Below are positions 15,844-25,310 of a stretch of DNA of 36,871 nucleotides, piece after piece (positions within the stretch are counted from its first letter, which is position 1; each line of letters starts with the position of its first letter). Source of the stretch: an uncultured Mycoplasmatota bacterium (GTDB lineage Bacteria > Bacillota_I > Bacilli_A > RF39 > UBA660); the NCBI GenBank assembly GCA_900556025.1, contig USNG01000013.1, forward strand, positions 1-36,871, given 5' to 3'. The notes under the pieces were generated by a model, which was not told where the DNA came from, did not search any database, and saw only the letters and a program-made list of their open reading frames with translations. The translations under genes were made by a program, and so were the position numbers.

Positions 15844-18417
15844 TTATTTAGCTTCATACCAATTCTTTCCATAATCAATTTCAACCTTTAATGGAACAGA
15901 TAATTTATATATATTTTCCATAATATCTTTAACTATAAATTTAACTTCTTCTAGTTCATTATCTCTTACATCTAAAATTAATTCATCATGTACTTGTAAT
16001 AATATTTTACTTTGTAATTTTCTTTCATTTAATTCTCTATATAATCTTACCATAGCTAATTTTAATATATCAGCAGCAGTACCTTGTATAGGTGTATTTA
16101 AAGCAATTCTCTCTCCATTAGCTCTAATTAAATAATTAGTGTTATTAAGTTCTTCAATAGTTCTAATTCTTCCAAGAAGTGTTCTAACATATCCGTCTCT
16201 ATGAGCAATAGAAACTATATTTTTCATATAATCATCAACTTCAGGATATAAAGTTAAATATTTCTCAATATATTTTTTTGCTTCACTAGCACTTATATCT
16301 AAGTTTTCACCTAATCCATATCCACTTATTCCATAAACAATTCCAAATATAACAGCCTTAGCAGTTCTTCTTTGATTCTTAGTAACATCACTTTCATCAA
16401 TGCCAAATATATCAGCTGCAACATGAGTATGAATATCTTCATTATTTATAAATGCTTTTTGTAAACTCTTAGATCCACTTATATGAGCAAGAACTCTTAA
16501 TTCAATTTGAGAATAATCACTACTTAAAAGTACTGAATCATCGCTTGGTAAGAATGCTTTTCTCATTTTTCTTCCTTCTTCACTTCTAACAGGTATATTT
16601 TGTAAGTTAGGTTCAACAGAAGAAAGTCTTCCTGTTCTAGTACCAGTTTGTTTATATATAGTATGAATTTTACCATCTTTTAAAATATAATTATTAAATG
16701 TATCTAAATAAGTAGTATATAATTTATTTAAATTTCTATATTCAAGTATCTCATTAATAATTGGATGAAAAGAAGCATTCTTAACTAATATATCATGAGC
16801 AGTAGAAGTAGCATTCTTTCCTCTTCCTTTAGGCATACCAAGTTTATCATATAATATTTCTCCTAATTGTTTAGGACTAGATATATTAAACTCACATCCA
16901 GCATAATTATATATAACATTAGTTAAATTATCTAATTTAACTTTAATATCTTCTTTTAAATCATCAATAACTTTACTATCACATTTAATACCTTCAATTT
17001 CCATACTAGATAATACTTCAATTAAAGGATGTTCTATATCATAATATAAGTTATATAACTCAGTATTTTCTTTAATTTTATCAAAATATTTATGATAACT
17101 ATCAAATAAATATTTAGCTTTACTACATATAACGGCTTCAATTTCTGCCTCACTTAATTTATTTTTAGTACTTATAATATTTTCATAATAAGGTAACTCT
17201 ACTCCATCACTTAATGCCAAAACAGCAATATCTTCTTTAGTATTATATTCAAGCAAATAAGTAGCAATCATAGTATCAAAATTACATTTAACATGAGCAC
17301 CATATGAATTTAAAGCAACATTATTTTTCTTATTATCAAAAGTAACCAAAACATTATTAAGTAAATCTTTATTTAATATTAAACTTACTTTATCAAAATA
17401 ATATTTTTTATTTCCATCATATATAGAAGCACCTATTATATTAGATGTATGATAATTATTACCATCAAGTTCAATATATAAACTATATTCACCACTAAGT
17501 TCTAATTTTCCTTTAACAATTTCATAATCATCACTTACTTCTTGTTTTTTAGGAACATTAATATTTTTTAAGAAAGAATTAAATTCTAATTCTTTATATT
17601 TTTCTATTAAAAGATTAATATTTGCTCCAGTATATTTAATAGATTCAAAATCATAATCAAAATCTATATCTTTATATATAGTAGCTAATTTATATGAAAA
17701 ATAAGCATTATCTTTATCATTAATTAATTTTTCACGAGTTTTACCACTAATCTCGTCTATATGTTCATAAACTCCATCTAATGTATCATATTTTTGTAAT
17801 AAACTTAAAGCAGTCTTTTCACCAATACCCTTAACTCCAGGAATATTATCACTAGCATCTCCCATTAATGATTTTAAATCAATCATTCTAATAGGTTTAA
17901 TACCATATGTTTCGAAGAATGTCTTCTCATTCATCATAATATAATCTTTTTGTTTTAATAATTTAACATCAACTTCATCACTAATTAATTGTAACAAATC
18001 TTTATCACTACTTATAATAGTAGCATTATAATTTCTATCTTCATCAGCCATCTTAGCAAATGTTCCAATTATATCATCTGCTTCATAATTATCTATTTCA
18101 ATATATTTAATACCAAGCAAAGTACATATTTCTTTAGCTACAGGAAATTGCATTTTTAAATCATTTGGAGTTTCAATTCTACCATCTTTGTAATTATCAT
18201 ATAAATCTTTTCTAAAGTTATGGCCTTTATCAAAAGCTACCATAATATATTCAGGTTTCTCTTCATTTAATATTTTATTAATCATATTAATAAACCCAAA
18301 TAATGCATTAGTTGGAAATCCTTTAGAATTCTTCATTAAATTTCCATTATATGCAGTAGCATAATAACTCCTAAATAATAAATTATTACCATCAATCAAT
18401 ATTGCTCTTTTTTTCAT
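15844..18417 (-). CDS. polA: DNA polymerase I
   Basis: Repair and Okazaki-fragment-processing polymerase (857 residues). The 5'-nuclease domain comes first (about 1-285, starting KRAILIDGNNLLFRSYY, with EADDIIGTFAK and SLMGDASDNIPGVKGIGEKTA). A proofreading-like domain follows whose DxE site is degenerate (YIELDGNNYHTSN where FDxET is expected), so it should lack 3'-5' activity, as in Bacillus Pol I. The polymerase domain has motif A LLSSDYSQIELRVLAH (about 630), motif B RRTAKAVIFGIVYGISGYG (about 680) and motif C QVHDELILDV (about 805). GGGTGAG precedes the ATG at 18417; two upstream in-frame ATG codons lack spacing to a ribosome site. It is preceded by a terminator and followed closely by the pilin unit. 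Confidence 0.97.
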   Translation of the reverse strand: MKKRAILIDGNNLLFRSYYATAYNGNLMKNSKGFPTNALFGFINMINKILNEEKPEYIMVAFDKGHNFRKDLYDNYKDGRIETPNDLKMQFPVAKEICTLLGIKYIEIDNYEADDIIGTFAKMADEDRNYNATIISSDKDLLQLISDEVDVKLLKQKDYIMMNEKTFFETYGIKPIRMIDLKSLMGDASDNIPGVKGIGEKTALSLLQKYDTLDGVYEHIDEISGKTREKLINDKDNAYFSYKLATIYKDIDFDYDFESIKYTGANINLLIEKYKELEFNSFLKNINVPKKQEVSDDYEIVKGKLELSGEYSLYIELDGNNYHTSNIIGASIYDGNKKYYFDKVSLILNKDLLNNVLVTFDNKKNNVALNSYGAHVKCNFDTMIATYLLEYNTKEDIAVLALSDGVELPYYENIISTKNKLSEAEIEAVICSKAKYLFDSYHKYFDKIKENTELYNLYYDIEHPLIEVLSSMEIEGIKCDSKVIDDLKEDIKVKLDNLTNVIYNYAGCEFNISSPKQLGEILYDKLGMPKGRGKNATSTAHDILVKNASFHPIINEILEYRNLNKLYTTYLDTFNNYILKDGKIHTIYKQTGTRTGRLSSVEPNLQNIPVRSEEGRKMRKAFLPSDDSVLLSSDYSQIELRVLAHISGSKSLQKAFINNEDIHTHVAADIFGIDESDVTKNQRRTAKAVIFGIVYGISGYGLGENLDISASEAKKYIEKYLTLYPEVDDYMKNIVSIAHRDGYVRTLLGRIRTIEELNNTNYLIRANGERIALNTPIQGTAADILKLAMVRLYRELNERKLQSKILLQVHDELILDVRDNELEEVKFIVKDIMENIYKLSVPLKVEIDYGKNWYEAK

Positions 18418-18454
18418 ACACTCACCCATATATATCATTTTACTATATTTTCTT

Positions 18455-18494
18455 TTTTAAATAAAGAAAGGAGTAATTAATAATTAACTACTCC
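18455..18494 (-). terminator. Terminator of the anchored extracellular protein gene
   Basis: GGAGTAGTTAAT and ATTAATTACTCC (18494 down to 18470 on the minus strand) pair with one wobble, followed by TTTCTTTATTT. The stop codon at 18477-18479 lies in the stem. Confidence 0.75.
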
Positions 18495-19187
18495 ATTATA
18501 TTTAATACCATTTATCATATCATCCTTATAATCAATGTGATACCATTTATAAAGTTGAAATCCTGATTTTACTAAATCAATAGTACACTTAGTTTCTTCA
18601 ACACCATTATCACCAGGTTCATAACATTTATCAGTAAAATTAACTATTTGTTTTTCATTTATTTTAAGTGCTTTTAATGCATCAATAACACTTATTTCTT
18701 TATTTTCTTTTAAATTGTAAGCATAATCATAATAGAAATTTCCATCACCATTTAATGGCCAAAAACTATATGTACCTACAGCACTTATCAAAAGAATATT
18801 ACCTTTTGTATAAGCTTTATAATTAAGTGTATAAGTATTACCATCACTATAATTTTTATTAATATAATCTAGTTTTAATTTTTCTTGTTGATACAACTCA
18901 ACCATTAATTTTTCATTAAAACTTTTAGCACCATTATTATTAAGATTTAGTTTTGGTACATGAACATTTTCTACTTTAATATCATCATCAATAACATTAT
19001 TAGCTTCATTTAATTTAAAAGGAATATATGTTTCATTTATAACTTCTTCGGGTGTTTTAACATCTTCGCCATTATTACCATTATTGTTATTATTTTTATT
19101 ATTAACATTTAATATTCCAAATATTACAATTGAAGCAAGAAGTAAAATACTTAAAATTATAATTATGATTTTATTTGTTTTATTCAT
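18477..19187 (-). CDS. Membrane-anchored extracellular protein, unknown
   Basis: Protein of 236 residues with an N-terminal membrane anchor (about 5-27), an Asn/Gly-rich linker (about 28-40) and an extracellular domain. The segment FYYDYAYNLKENKEISVID (about 150-168) recalls the DUF3298/RsiV-like fold, where a YxxxxDLxTGKxI strand is typical, but the match is weak. Two Cys near the C-terminus (CYEPGDNGVEETKC) could form a disulfide. It has its own strong promoter and terminator, so it is a single-gene unit. Function unknown. Confidence 0.75.
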   Translation of the reverse strand: MNKTNKIIIIILSILLLASIVIFGILNVNNKNNNNNGNNGEDVKTPEEVINETYIPFKLNEANNVIDDDIKVENVHVPKLNLNNNGAKSFNEKLMVELYQQEKLKLDYINKNYSDGNTYTLNYKAYTKGNILLISAVGTYSFWPLNGDGNFYYDYAYNLKENKEISVIDALKALKINEKQIVNFTDKCYEPGDNGVEETKCTIDLVKSGFQLYKWYHIDYKDDMINGIKYNGVVNY

Positions 19188-19213
19188 ATCTATCTCCTAT
19201 ATAATATATTTAC

Positions 19214-19242
19214 ATTATACTATCTAAATTATAATTTATCAA
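19214..19242 (-). promoter_or_regulatory. Promoter of the anchored extracellular protein gene
   Basis: The minus strand reads TTGATA (19242-19237), a 17-nt spacer and TATAAT (19219-19214), then AGGAG before the ATG at 19187. Confidence 0.75.
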
Positions 19243-19246
19243 CTCA

Positions 19247-19270
19247 TAAAAAAAGGAATTTTTATTCCTT
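19247..19270 (-). terminator. Terminator of the alr operon
   Basis: AAGGAAT (19270-19264 on the minus strand) pairs with ATTCCTT (19259-19253) across a 4-nt loop and is followed by a run of T. It overlaps the flippase stop codon (19262-19264). Confidence 0.85.
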
Positions 19271-20899
19271 AATTTTTATATGAAATTTACTCAATATATT
19301 ATTTATTGTTTCTCTACCAAGAGTATCAACTAATAATCCATTTTTATATGAAATAACTAAATATATAATTACTCCATACATACCATGAATAAATAATGAT
19401 ACAAATGATGTTAAATAACTATAATCATATTTAATAAATATTTTTGATAATAATATTGGTACAAATAAACATGTAATTGGTAATATCATTTTCTTAATAG
19501 TTTCTATTGATATTTTATAACTAAAATTCATATTCTTTTTTAAATAAACTAATGCAATTGTTATTGAAATAAAATATCCTATACAAGTAGAAACTATAGT
19601 TGCTATATAAGCAGGTAATCCAATTTTATCAAATAATAATATAAGCGGAATATCTAATATGGCATTAGAAACTAATCCAGCAACTGAATTAATATAAACT
19701 ACTTTAAATTTTCTCATACTTTGTAAGCAAGTATTAATTACACTCCATATTCCAAAAAACACATGACTAATAGCTGAAACTTTCAATATTAATGGACCAT
19801 AATTACTTTTACCATAGAATATAAAATATCCTTCATTAGAAAGTAATAATAACATTAATGCCATTGGAATAGTAATTAGTAGCATAGTAGATATTGCTTG
19901 ATTAAATCTTCTATTAACTTCTTTCATATCTTTTTTTATAAAACTAGAAGTTACATGAGGAATAATATTAGTAGTTAAAGCAATTGCAATAGCAACAATA
20001 ATAGTGCATATTTTAGGTGCCCAAGTTGATACAATACCAGACATCATTTCACTTTCAATCGCACTATATCCTACCATATTAAGTCCTTTAATAATTAGTT
20101 TAACATCAACTATAGTATATAAATTATCTACAACAGAAATAATTATTAAAGGTATACAATAAGATAAAATCTTTTTAACAATAACTTTATTACTAACAGC
20201 ATCTTTCTTTTCACTAACTGGAAATTCATTCTTATTATTTTTAACTTTTATACTTAAATATATATAAGCAACAAGTCCTCCAATAAATGCTCCAAGTAAT
20301 GATACAGCTACCCCAACATTAACTGGTTTCTTAAATACTTTAATTACTAAATAAGAACCAAATATTACTACAAATATACGAACTACTTGTTCAATTAATT
20401 GGCTATATGAAGTAGGGACAACATATTTATGTCCTTGTAAGTATCCTCTTAAAGCACTTAAGAATGGAATGATGATTAAGCAGAATGACATAGCCCTAAT
20501 AACATAAGCAATATCACTTACAGGATTTCCCCCACTCACATCACTAATTATAAATTTAGCAATAACATCTGCTCCTAAAAATACTATCAAGAAAGAAACT
20601 AAACTAAGTATTAAAATAATCTTTTTACCTATTTTATATGCTCTTTCTTTAGCATCATCCATATTTAAAGCTAAATATTCGCTAATAATCATCGCTATCG
20701 CAACAGGTATACCAGCAGTAGAAATATTTAAAAATAAATTATAAATATTATAAGCATAACTATATAATGTTCCACCATTAGATCCAATAATCTTATAAAA
20801 TGGTATAACATATAAAGCACCTAATATTTTAATTATAATAAGTATTATAGAAGTAATCAGTGTCCCCTGAATAAATGTATTCTTTTTTAATTTTTTCAT
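19262..20899 (-). CDS. Lipid II flippase-like polysaccharide transport protein (YtgP/SpoVB type)
   Basis: Integral membrane protein of 545 residues with about 14 hydrophobic segments, of the MOP flippase superfamily. The opening TFIQGTLITSIILIIIKILG and YVIPFYKIIGSNGGTLYSYAY are typical of the Firmicutes YtgP/SpoVB branch; YtgP is the Bacillus MurJ that exports lipid II. Other matches include STAGIPVAIAMIISEY and SALRGYLQGHKYVVPTSYSQ. Its ATG overlaps the ATP-grasp stop (ATGA), and alr is the first gene of the same unit, which supports a cell-wall role. Whether it moves lipid II or another lipid-linked sugar cannot be settled from sequence. Confidence 0.85.
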   Translation of the reverse strand: MKKLKKNTFIQGTLITSIILIIIKILGALYVIPFYKIIGSNGGTLYSYAYNIYNLFLNISTAGIPVAIAMIISEYLALNMDDAKERAYKIGKKIILILSLVSFLIVFLGADVIAKFIISDVSGGNPVSDIAYVIRAMSFCLIIIPFLSALRGYLQGHKYVVPTSYSQLIEQVVRIFVVIFGSYLVIKVFKKPVNVGVAVSLLGAFIGGLVAYIYLSIKVKNNKNEFPVSEKKDAVSNKVIVKKILSYCIPLIIISVVDNLYTIVDVKLIIKGLNMVGYSAIESEMMSGIVSTWAPKICTIIVAIAIALTTNIIPHVTSSFIKKDMKEVNRRFNQAISTMLLITIPMALMLLLLSNEGYFIFYGKSNYGPLILKVSAISHVFFGIWSVINTCLQSMRKFKVVYINSVAGLVSNAILDIPLILLFDKIGLPAYIATIVSTCIGYFISITIALVYLKKNMNFSYKISIETIKKMILPITCLFVPILLSKIFIKYDYSYLTSFVSLFIHGMYGVIIYLVISYKNGLLVDTLGRETINNILSKFHIKIKE

Positions 20900-21918
20900 A
20901 GGTTCATCTTCTTCATTTCTTCTTCACCAAGTATCTTTCCAATAGTAGCTAAATGCCCTTCATGTTCATCATTAAATAAATAATATTGAATTAATCCATA
21001 ACTAGGATATTCATTACCTTCCATAATAACTGGTCCTTTTGGTGTAATAGCTATATCCCATCCAATATATCTCATTTCAGGTACAACTAAAGCTGCTTTA
21101 AGTGCCATTTCATATGCTTCTTTTACAAATGGAACTTTAACAGTATCAAATTTAATTTTAGCCATTGGATGTTCTTCATAAACATTAGCTAAATCATCAA
21201 CTACTCTACTACTTATAGTTCCATCTTCATTAAGTCTCATATATGCATCGCTACATCCAATAGCAATAGCATCATCTATATTAATTCTAAGCGCATTACC
21301 AACTATATAAGATTTATTATCTTTTACAAGAGTAACTATTCTAAATGAATTAACAGCGTAAGGATTTAATTTATCTAATTCTTTATGCTGAATTATTTCT
21401 TCTTCAATTAAATTCAATTTTTTCTTTTTTAAACTCTTATATAAATCTTCAACATCTTTTATTTCACTAACTGTAATTTTTTTAATACCATGTCCTCCAA
21501 AAGAAATTGGTGGTTTAGCAAATACATGTTTTTTACCTTTAATAAACTTATTAAATTCACCTAAACTTGTAGTTCTTAAATCTATAAATTCTCTTCCAAG
21601 ATAATCTTTAAATATTTTATTAAAAACTAATTTATCACTCATAGTAGCAATATAAGTTTCAGAATTTAAATATTTAAGCATTTTATAATAAGATTTAGTA
21701 GTTAAGAAAGTTTTCTTTTGCTCTTTTGTTAAATTAATATAGTCACCTTTTAAATAATCAGTATAACCTATACCATATTTAATAAAGTTTAAAATCATAT
21801 CTCTTTTTACATAACTAGCACTTTTATTATTTCTTTTTCCTATATCACTAGCAAGTTTATTTAATTTATCATAATCTATTGCTCTGATTTTTCTAATCAT
21901 CATCCCTTTTAAACTCAT
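20896..21918 (-). CDS. ATP-grasp ligase-like protein (sugar-transfer-associated type)
   Basis: Protein of 340 residues resembling the 'sugar-transfer associated ATP-grasp' group. ATP-grasp enzymes join a carboxylate to an amine through an acyl phosphate. The nucleotide-binding loop is AKPPISFGGHGIKKI (about 138-152); later NSFRIVTLV and YIGWDIAITPKGPVIMEGN (about 290-308) supply the metal-binding Asp/Glu/Asn. An N-terminal basic region (about 1-60) is not typical of D-Ala-D-Ala ligase. AAGGAGG precedes the ATG, which overlaps the alr stop (TAATG); its own stop overlaps the flippase start. The tight link to alr and a flippase suggests work on a cell-envelope precursor. The substrate is unknown. 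Confidence 0.8.
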   Translation of the reverse strand: MSLKGMMIRKIRAIDYDKLNKLASDIGKRNNKSASYVKRDMILNFIKYGIGYTDYLKGDYINLTKEQKKTFLTTKSYYKMLKYLNSETYIATMSDKLVFNKIFKDYLGREFIDLRTTSLGEFNKFIKGKKHVFAKPPISFGGHGIKKITVSEIKDVEDLYKSLKKKKLNLIEEEIIQHKELDKLNPYAVNSFRIVTLVKDNKSYIVGNALRINIDDAIAIGCSDAYMRLNEDGTISSRVVDDLANVYEEHPMAKIKFDTVKVPFVKEAYEMALKAALVVPEMRYIGWDIAITPKGPVIMEGNEYPSYGLIQYYLFNDEHEGHLATIGKILGEEEMKKMNL

Positions 21919-23126
21919 TATTTTTCCTCCTTAATGAATTCTTCACTATAAACTATTTTATTATCTTTTTTATATATTCTTGGTAATACTTTACCTATAT
22001 TAACTAACGTATTATGTATTGATGTATTATTAAGTCTTGACATCATTCCAAGTGTTATTGAGTCACCCATAATTGTGACACTATCTCCAACTTTAACACT
22101 CTCATCTACTAATACACTCATCATACACATAGATATTTCACCAACAGCCTTATACTTTTTATTATTAATAAGTACATATCTATTCTCATGATTAATACCA
22201 ATTCCATCATCATACCCAATTGGTAAAGTCGCAATTATTTCATCTTTTTGAGCTTCATATAATATTCCATATCCAACTTTTTCATGTTTTTTAATCTTTT
22301 TGATTTGTATAACATTAGTTTTAACTTTAAAAGCAGGTTTTAAATCAATATCAACATTTTCATATGTTTTACTAATATTATATTTTTTAATCAAATAAGA
22401 ATTTCTAATTTTTCTAAGTATATTTTTAGGAGAATTATTTAATTTTTTAGGAGCAATATCATATCCAAATAATATTGTTCCACATCTAACTCCATTAGCT
22501 ATTTCAATTTTTGGATGAGCAAGCATTATAAAACTACTACTCAAATGTATAATATCTATTTTAGATAAATCAATATCACTAGTTATATATTTAAATTGTG
22601 AAATTTGATTATCATAGAATTTATCATTAACACCAGGTGTCGCAAAATGAGTAAATAATCCTTCTAAATAGATATTATCATTTTCTTTAATTAGTTTAAC
22701 TATTTCATTAAATTCATCTTTATCTTTTATACCAAGTCTATTCATACCAGTATCTATTTTAATATGAACTTTAATTTTCTTTTTAATTTGATCATTTATT
22801 TTTTTAAAGTAATCAATATCATGTATAGTAATAGTTACATTATTTTTAATCGCAACATCTATAGAATCAAGTTCAATTGGTTCAACACATAAAACTGGTA
22901 TATCTTTATTAAATCTTCTTATATCAAGTGCTTCTTCTAAATTAGAAACAGCTAAATAATTAATACCATTATTAATCATTTCATTTATAACATACATTCC
23001 ATGACCATAAGCATTAGATTTAACCATACCAATATAATATTTATAGTCAGGATACTTCTTAATTATATTTTTAACATTTTTTATAATATTATCTAAATTT
23101 ATTTCAATAAATGTTTTTCTATACAT
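21918..23126 (-). CDS. alr: Alanine racemase
   Basis: PLP enzyme that makes D-alanine for peptidoglycan. The 402 residues are a little longer than the usual 370-390. The PLP lysine is in GMVKSNAYGHG (Lys36), where ANAYGHG is more common. Other landmarks are KIDTGMNRLG, LFTHFATPG, NGVRCGTILFGYD, the second catalytic-Tyr region KVGYGILYEA (about 284) and LPIGYDDGI. GGTGA lies 7 nt before the ATG. It is the first gene of a three-gene unit with overlapping reading frames (ATP-grasp, flippase). The long basic stretch at about 235-270 is an insertion compared with most racemases. Confidence 0.95.
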   Translation of the reverse strand: MYRKTFIEINLDNIIKNVKNIIKKYPDYKYYIGMVKSNAYGHGMYVINEMINNGINYLAVSNLEEALDIRRFNKDIPVLCVEPIELDSIDVAIKNNVTITIHDIDYFKKINDQIKKKIKVHIKIDTGMNRLGIKDKDEFNEIVKLIKENDNIYLEGLFTHFATPGVNDKFYDNQISQFKYITSDIDLSKIDIIHLSSSFIMLAHPKIEIANGVRCGTILFGYDIAPKKLNNSPKNILRKIRNSYLIKKYNISKTYENVDIDLKPAFKVKTNVIQIKKIKKHEKVGYGILYEAQKDEIIATLPIGYDDGIGINHENRYVLINNKKYKAVGEISMCMMSVLVDESVKVGDSVTIMGDSITLGMMSRLNNTSIHNTLVNIGKVLPRIYKKDNKIVYSEEFIKEEK

Positions 23127-23144
23127 TTTATATTCACCAAAATA

Positions 23145-23153
23145 ATTTTAACA
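23145..23153 (-). promoter_or_regulatory. Candidate alr operon promoter (extended -10)
   Basis: The minus strand reads TGTTAAAAT, a one-mismatch -10 with the TG element, about 19 nt before the alr ATG and just after the upstream terminator. Confidence 0.4.
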
Positions 23154-23160
23154 TACTTAC

Positions 23161-23189
23161 AAATAAAAAGATAGATTTCTCTATCTTTT
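23161..23189 (-). terminator. Terminator of the Gly-rich repeat protein gene
   Basis: AAAAGATAGA (23189-23180 on the minus strand) pairs with TCTATCTTTT (23175-23166) over a 4-nt loop, then TATTT. The stop codon (23181-23183) is inside the stem. Confidence 0.85.
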
Positions 23190-25310
23190 GTTACGTATAA
23201 TTAGAATTCCACTTCCACCTCTAGCATTGACTCCACCGCCGCCGCCTCGGTTATCTGTTCCTGCTTGTCCTGAAGCGCCACCACCTCCAGCTGAAGCAGC
23301 TCCATTTCCAGAACCTCCTCCAGAGTAAGCATATGCAGCACCATTGTAACAGTATGATGTAGTTCCTTCTCCAAATTCACATGTTGTTCTTCCTTGACCA
23401 GCACCATTAGCATTAGCACCATAAGCAGCACCTGGATAGTAATAATAGCTAAATCCCCAGCTAACACATCCTGCTTGATCCCATCTTTCAGTACAAACCC
23501 AATCTCTACCAGTTAGTCCGCCGCCTGAACCTCCATTGCCCGCGTATCCTCCAGAACCTCCATTAGCAGCAAAGTTTTGATTGTTTCCGCTCATATAGGT
23601 CTGTTCGCCATTACCATTAGCACCGCCAAGGCCAATTCTTATTGTATAGGCAGCATCTTTAACAAGTGTTTGGGCTCTATAAGTATTTGTGTATCCTCCA
23701 CCGCCTGCGTTTCCACCTCCGCCACCTACGACGAATATGTCAGTATATGTATTGTCATAAAGGTAAAGAATTCCGCTCGTAATAAACTTAACTTTCCAAT
23801 TATTTTGATCGCCTTCTATGATAAACTGACCAGAATAATCTCCTAAAACTTTATTACCAACTTTGATTTCATTTACTTTCATCTTACGGATAATAACTGT
23901 TCCAGTACCACCAGGGGCATTTACGCCACCACCGCCACCTCGGCCATTAGTACCAGCAACATTTAAAGCACCACCACCTCCAGCAGTACCAGCTCCGTTC
24001 CCAGAACCTCCTCCAGAGTAAGCGTATCCATCTCCACTATAGCATCCGTAAATAGATCCTTCATTAAATTCACAAGTGACTTGTCCTGACCAAGGACCAT
24101 TATTAGAATAATATTGTCCTGTTCCATTTCCATTGTTTCCATAAGCAGCTCCGCCGCCGTTATAGTTTACAAATCCCCAGCTAACACATCCAGCTTGATC
24201 CCATCTTTCAGTACATTCCCAATTGTTGTAATTATATCCACCACCAGAACCACCTGTTCCTCTATGACCAGCACTGCCTCCATTAGCATAATAAGTAACA
24301 CTATTACTCTTAACATAGGACTGTTCACCACCAGAGCCTATAGAACCACCTCTACCAATTTTTATTGAATATGTAACACCTTTAGGAAAGCTTTGACGAC
24401 TATATGTAGTAGCATAACCACCAGCACCGCCATTTCCTCCACCTCCACCAACGACAAACACATCAGTTTTAGTAGTATCAACAAATTTTAAATCTCCATC
24501 AGTTTTAAATGTGATTTTCCAATTAGAAGAGTCACCACTTACATCAAAGTTTCCACTATATGTAGCAATAACTTTTCCATCAACAATTATATCTCTAGGT
24601 ATTTTACTTCTCATAATAACTACACCAGTGTAACCATTTTGAAAACAATTTCCACCTGCTCCAGAGTTATTTCCTAATAAACCAGTTCCATTTGTTCCAG
24701 GACCAGCATAAGCCATTCCAAGATAATTAGCATCACATCCCCCACCACCTGGAGCATATGCAGCACTATTTCCATCATAACATCCAGAAATTGTACCATT
24801 ATCAAATTCACATGTAGATTGACCAGACCATGGCTTACCAGATTGACTATATTGGTTCACACCATAGCTATTACCATTACCACCATGAGTAGTAACCCAT
24901 CCACCTACACACCAATTATCATTCCATTCTTGATTTGGATCACCTTTGCTACAAGTAGTAGAACCCTTATAACCACCATTGTTGCTTCCAGTTCCACCAT
25001 TACCATTTGTTCCGCCATCTGCATAGTAAACACTTGCATTATCATAATACGATTTACCACCATGATTAGCACTAGTTCCAGCAGCACCTATTTGAATATG
25101 TTTTTTAACACCAGCTTCCATCTTTATATTTTTAAACGTAGAAGCATAACCGCCGCCACCTCCGTTGTAGCCACCACCGCCGACAACGAAAAGATCAGTA
25201 TTAACATCAACATTAAAGGTTAAGTCACCACTAGTTAAATATCTAACTTTCCAATTCTTATATCCATTATCTAATACTTCGCAATCACCAGTATAAGTAA
25301 ATACATATGG
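23181..25310 (-). repeat. Three tandem Gly-rich protein repeats (about 235 codons each)
   Basis: Coding repeats: unit 1 about 24609-25310, unit 2 about 23883-24596, unit 3 about 23184-23876. Units 2 and 3 still match in DNA, e.g. over the WDQAGCVSWGF codons near 23455-23490 and 24175-24210, 720 bp apart. Unit 3 lacks the PWSGQ segment found in units 1 and 2. Bases are visibly richer in G and C here than in neighbouring genes because of Gly, Ala and Pro codons. Confidence 0.8.

Noticed and set aside
23210..25200. Possible CRISPR-like or satellite repeat array
   Set aside because: The repeats are about 700 bp apart, imperfect, in frame and fully coding; there are no short uniform repeats with unique spacers.
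23201..25223. Several plus-strand and alternate minus-strand frames inside the Gly-rich gene
   Set aside because: They are shadows of a repetitive, stop-poor sequence and show no ribosome sites or recognisable motifs.
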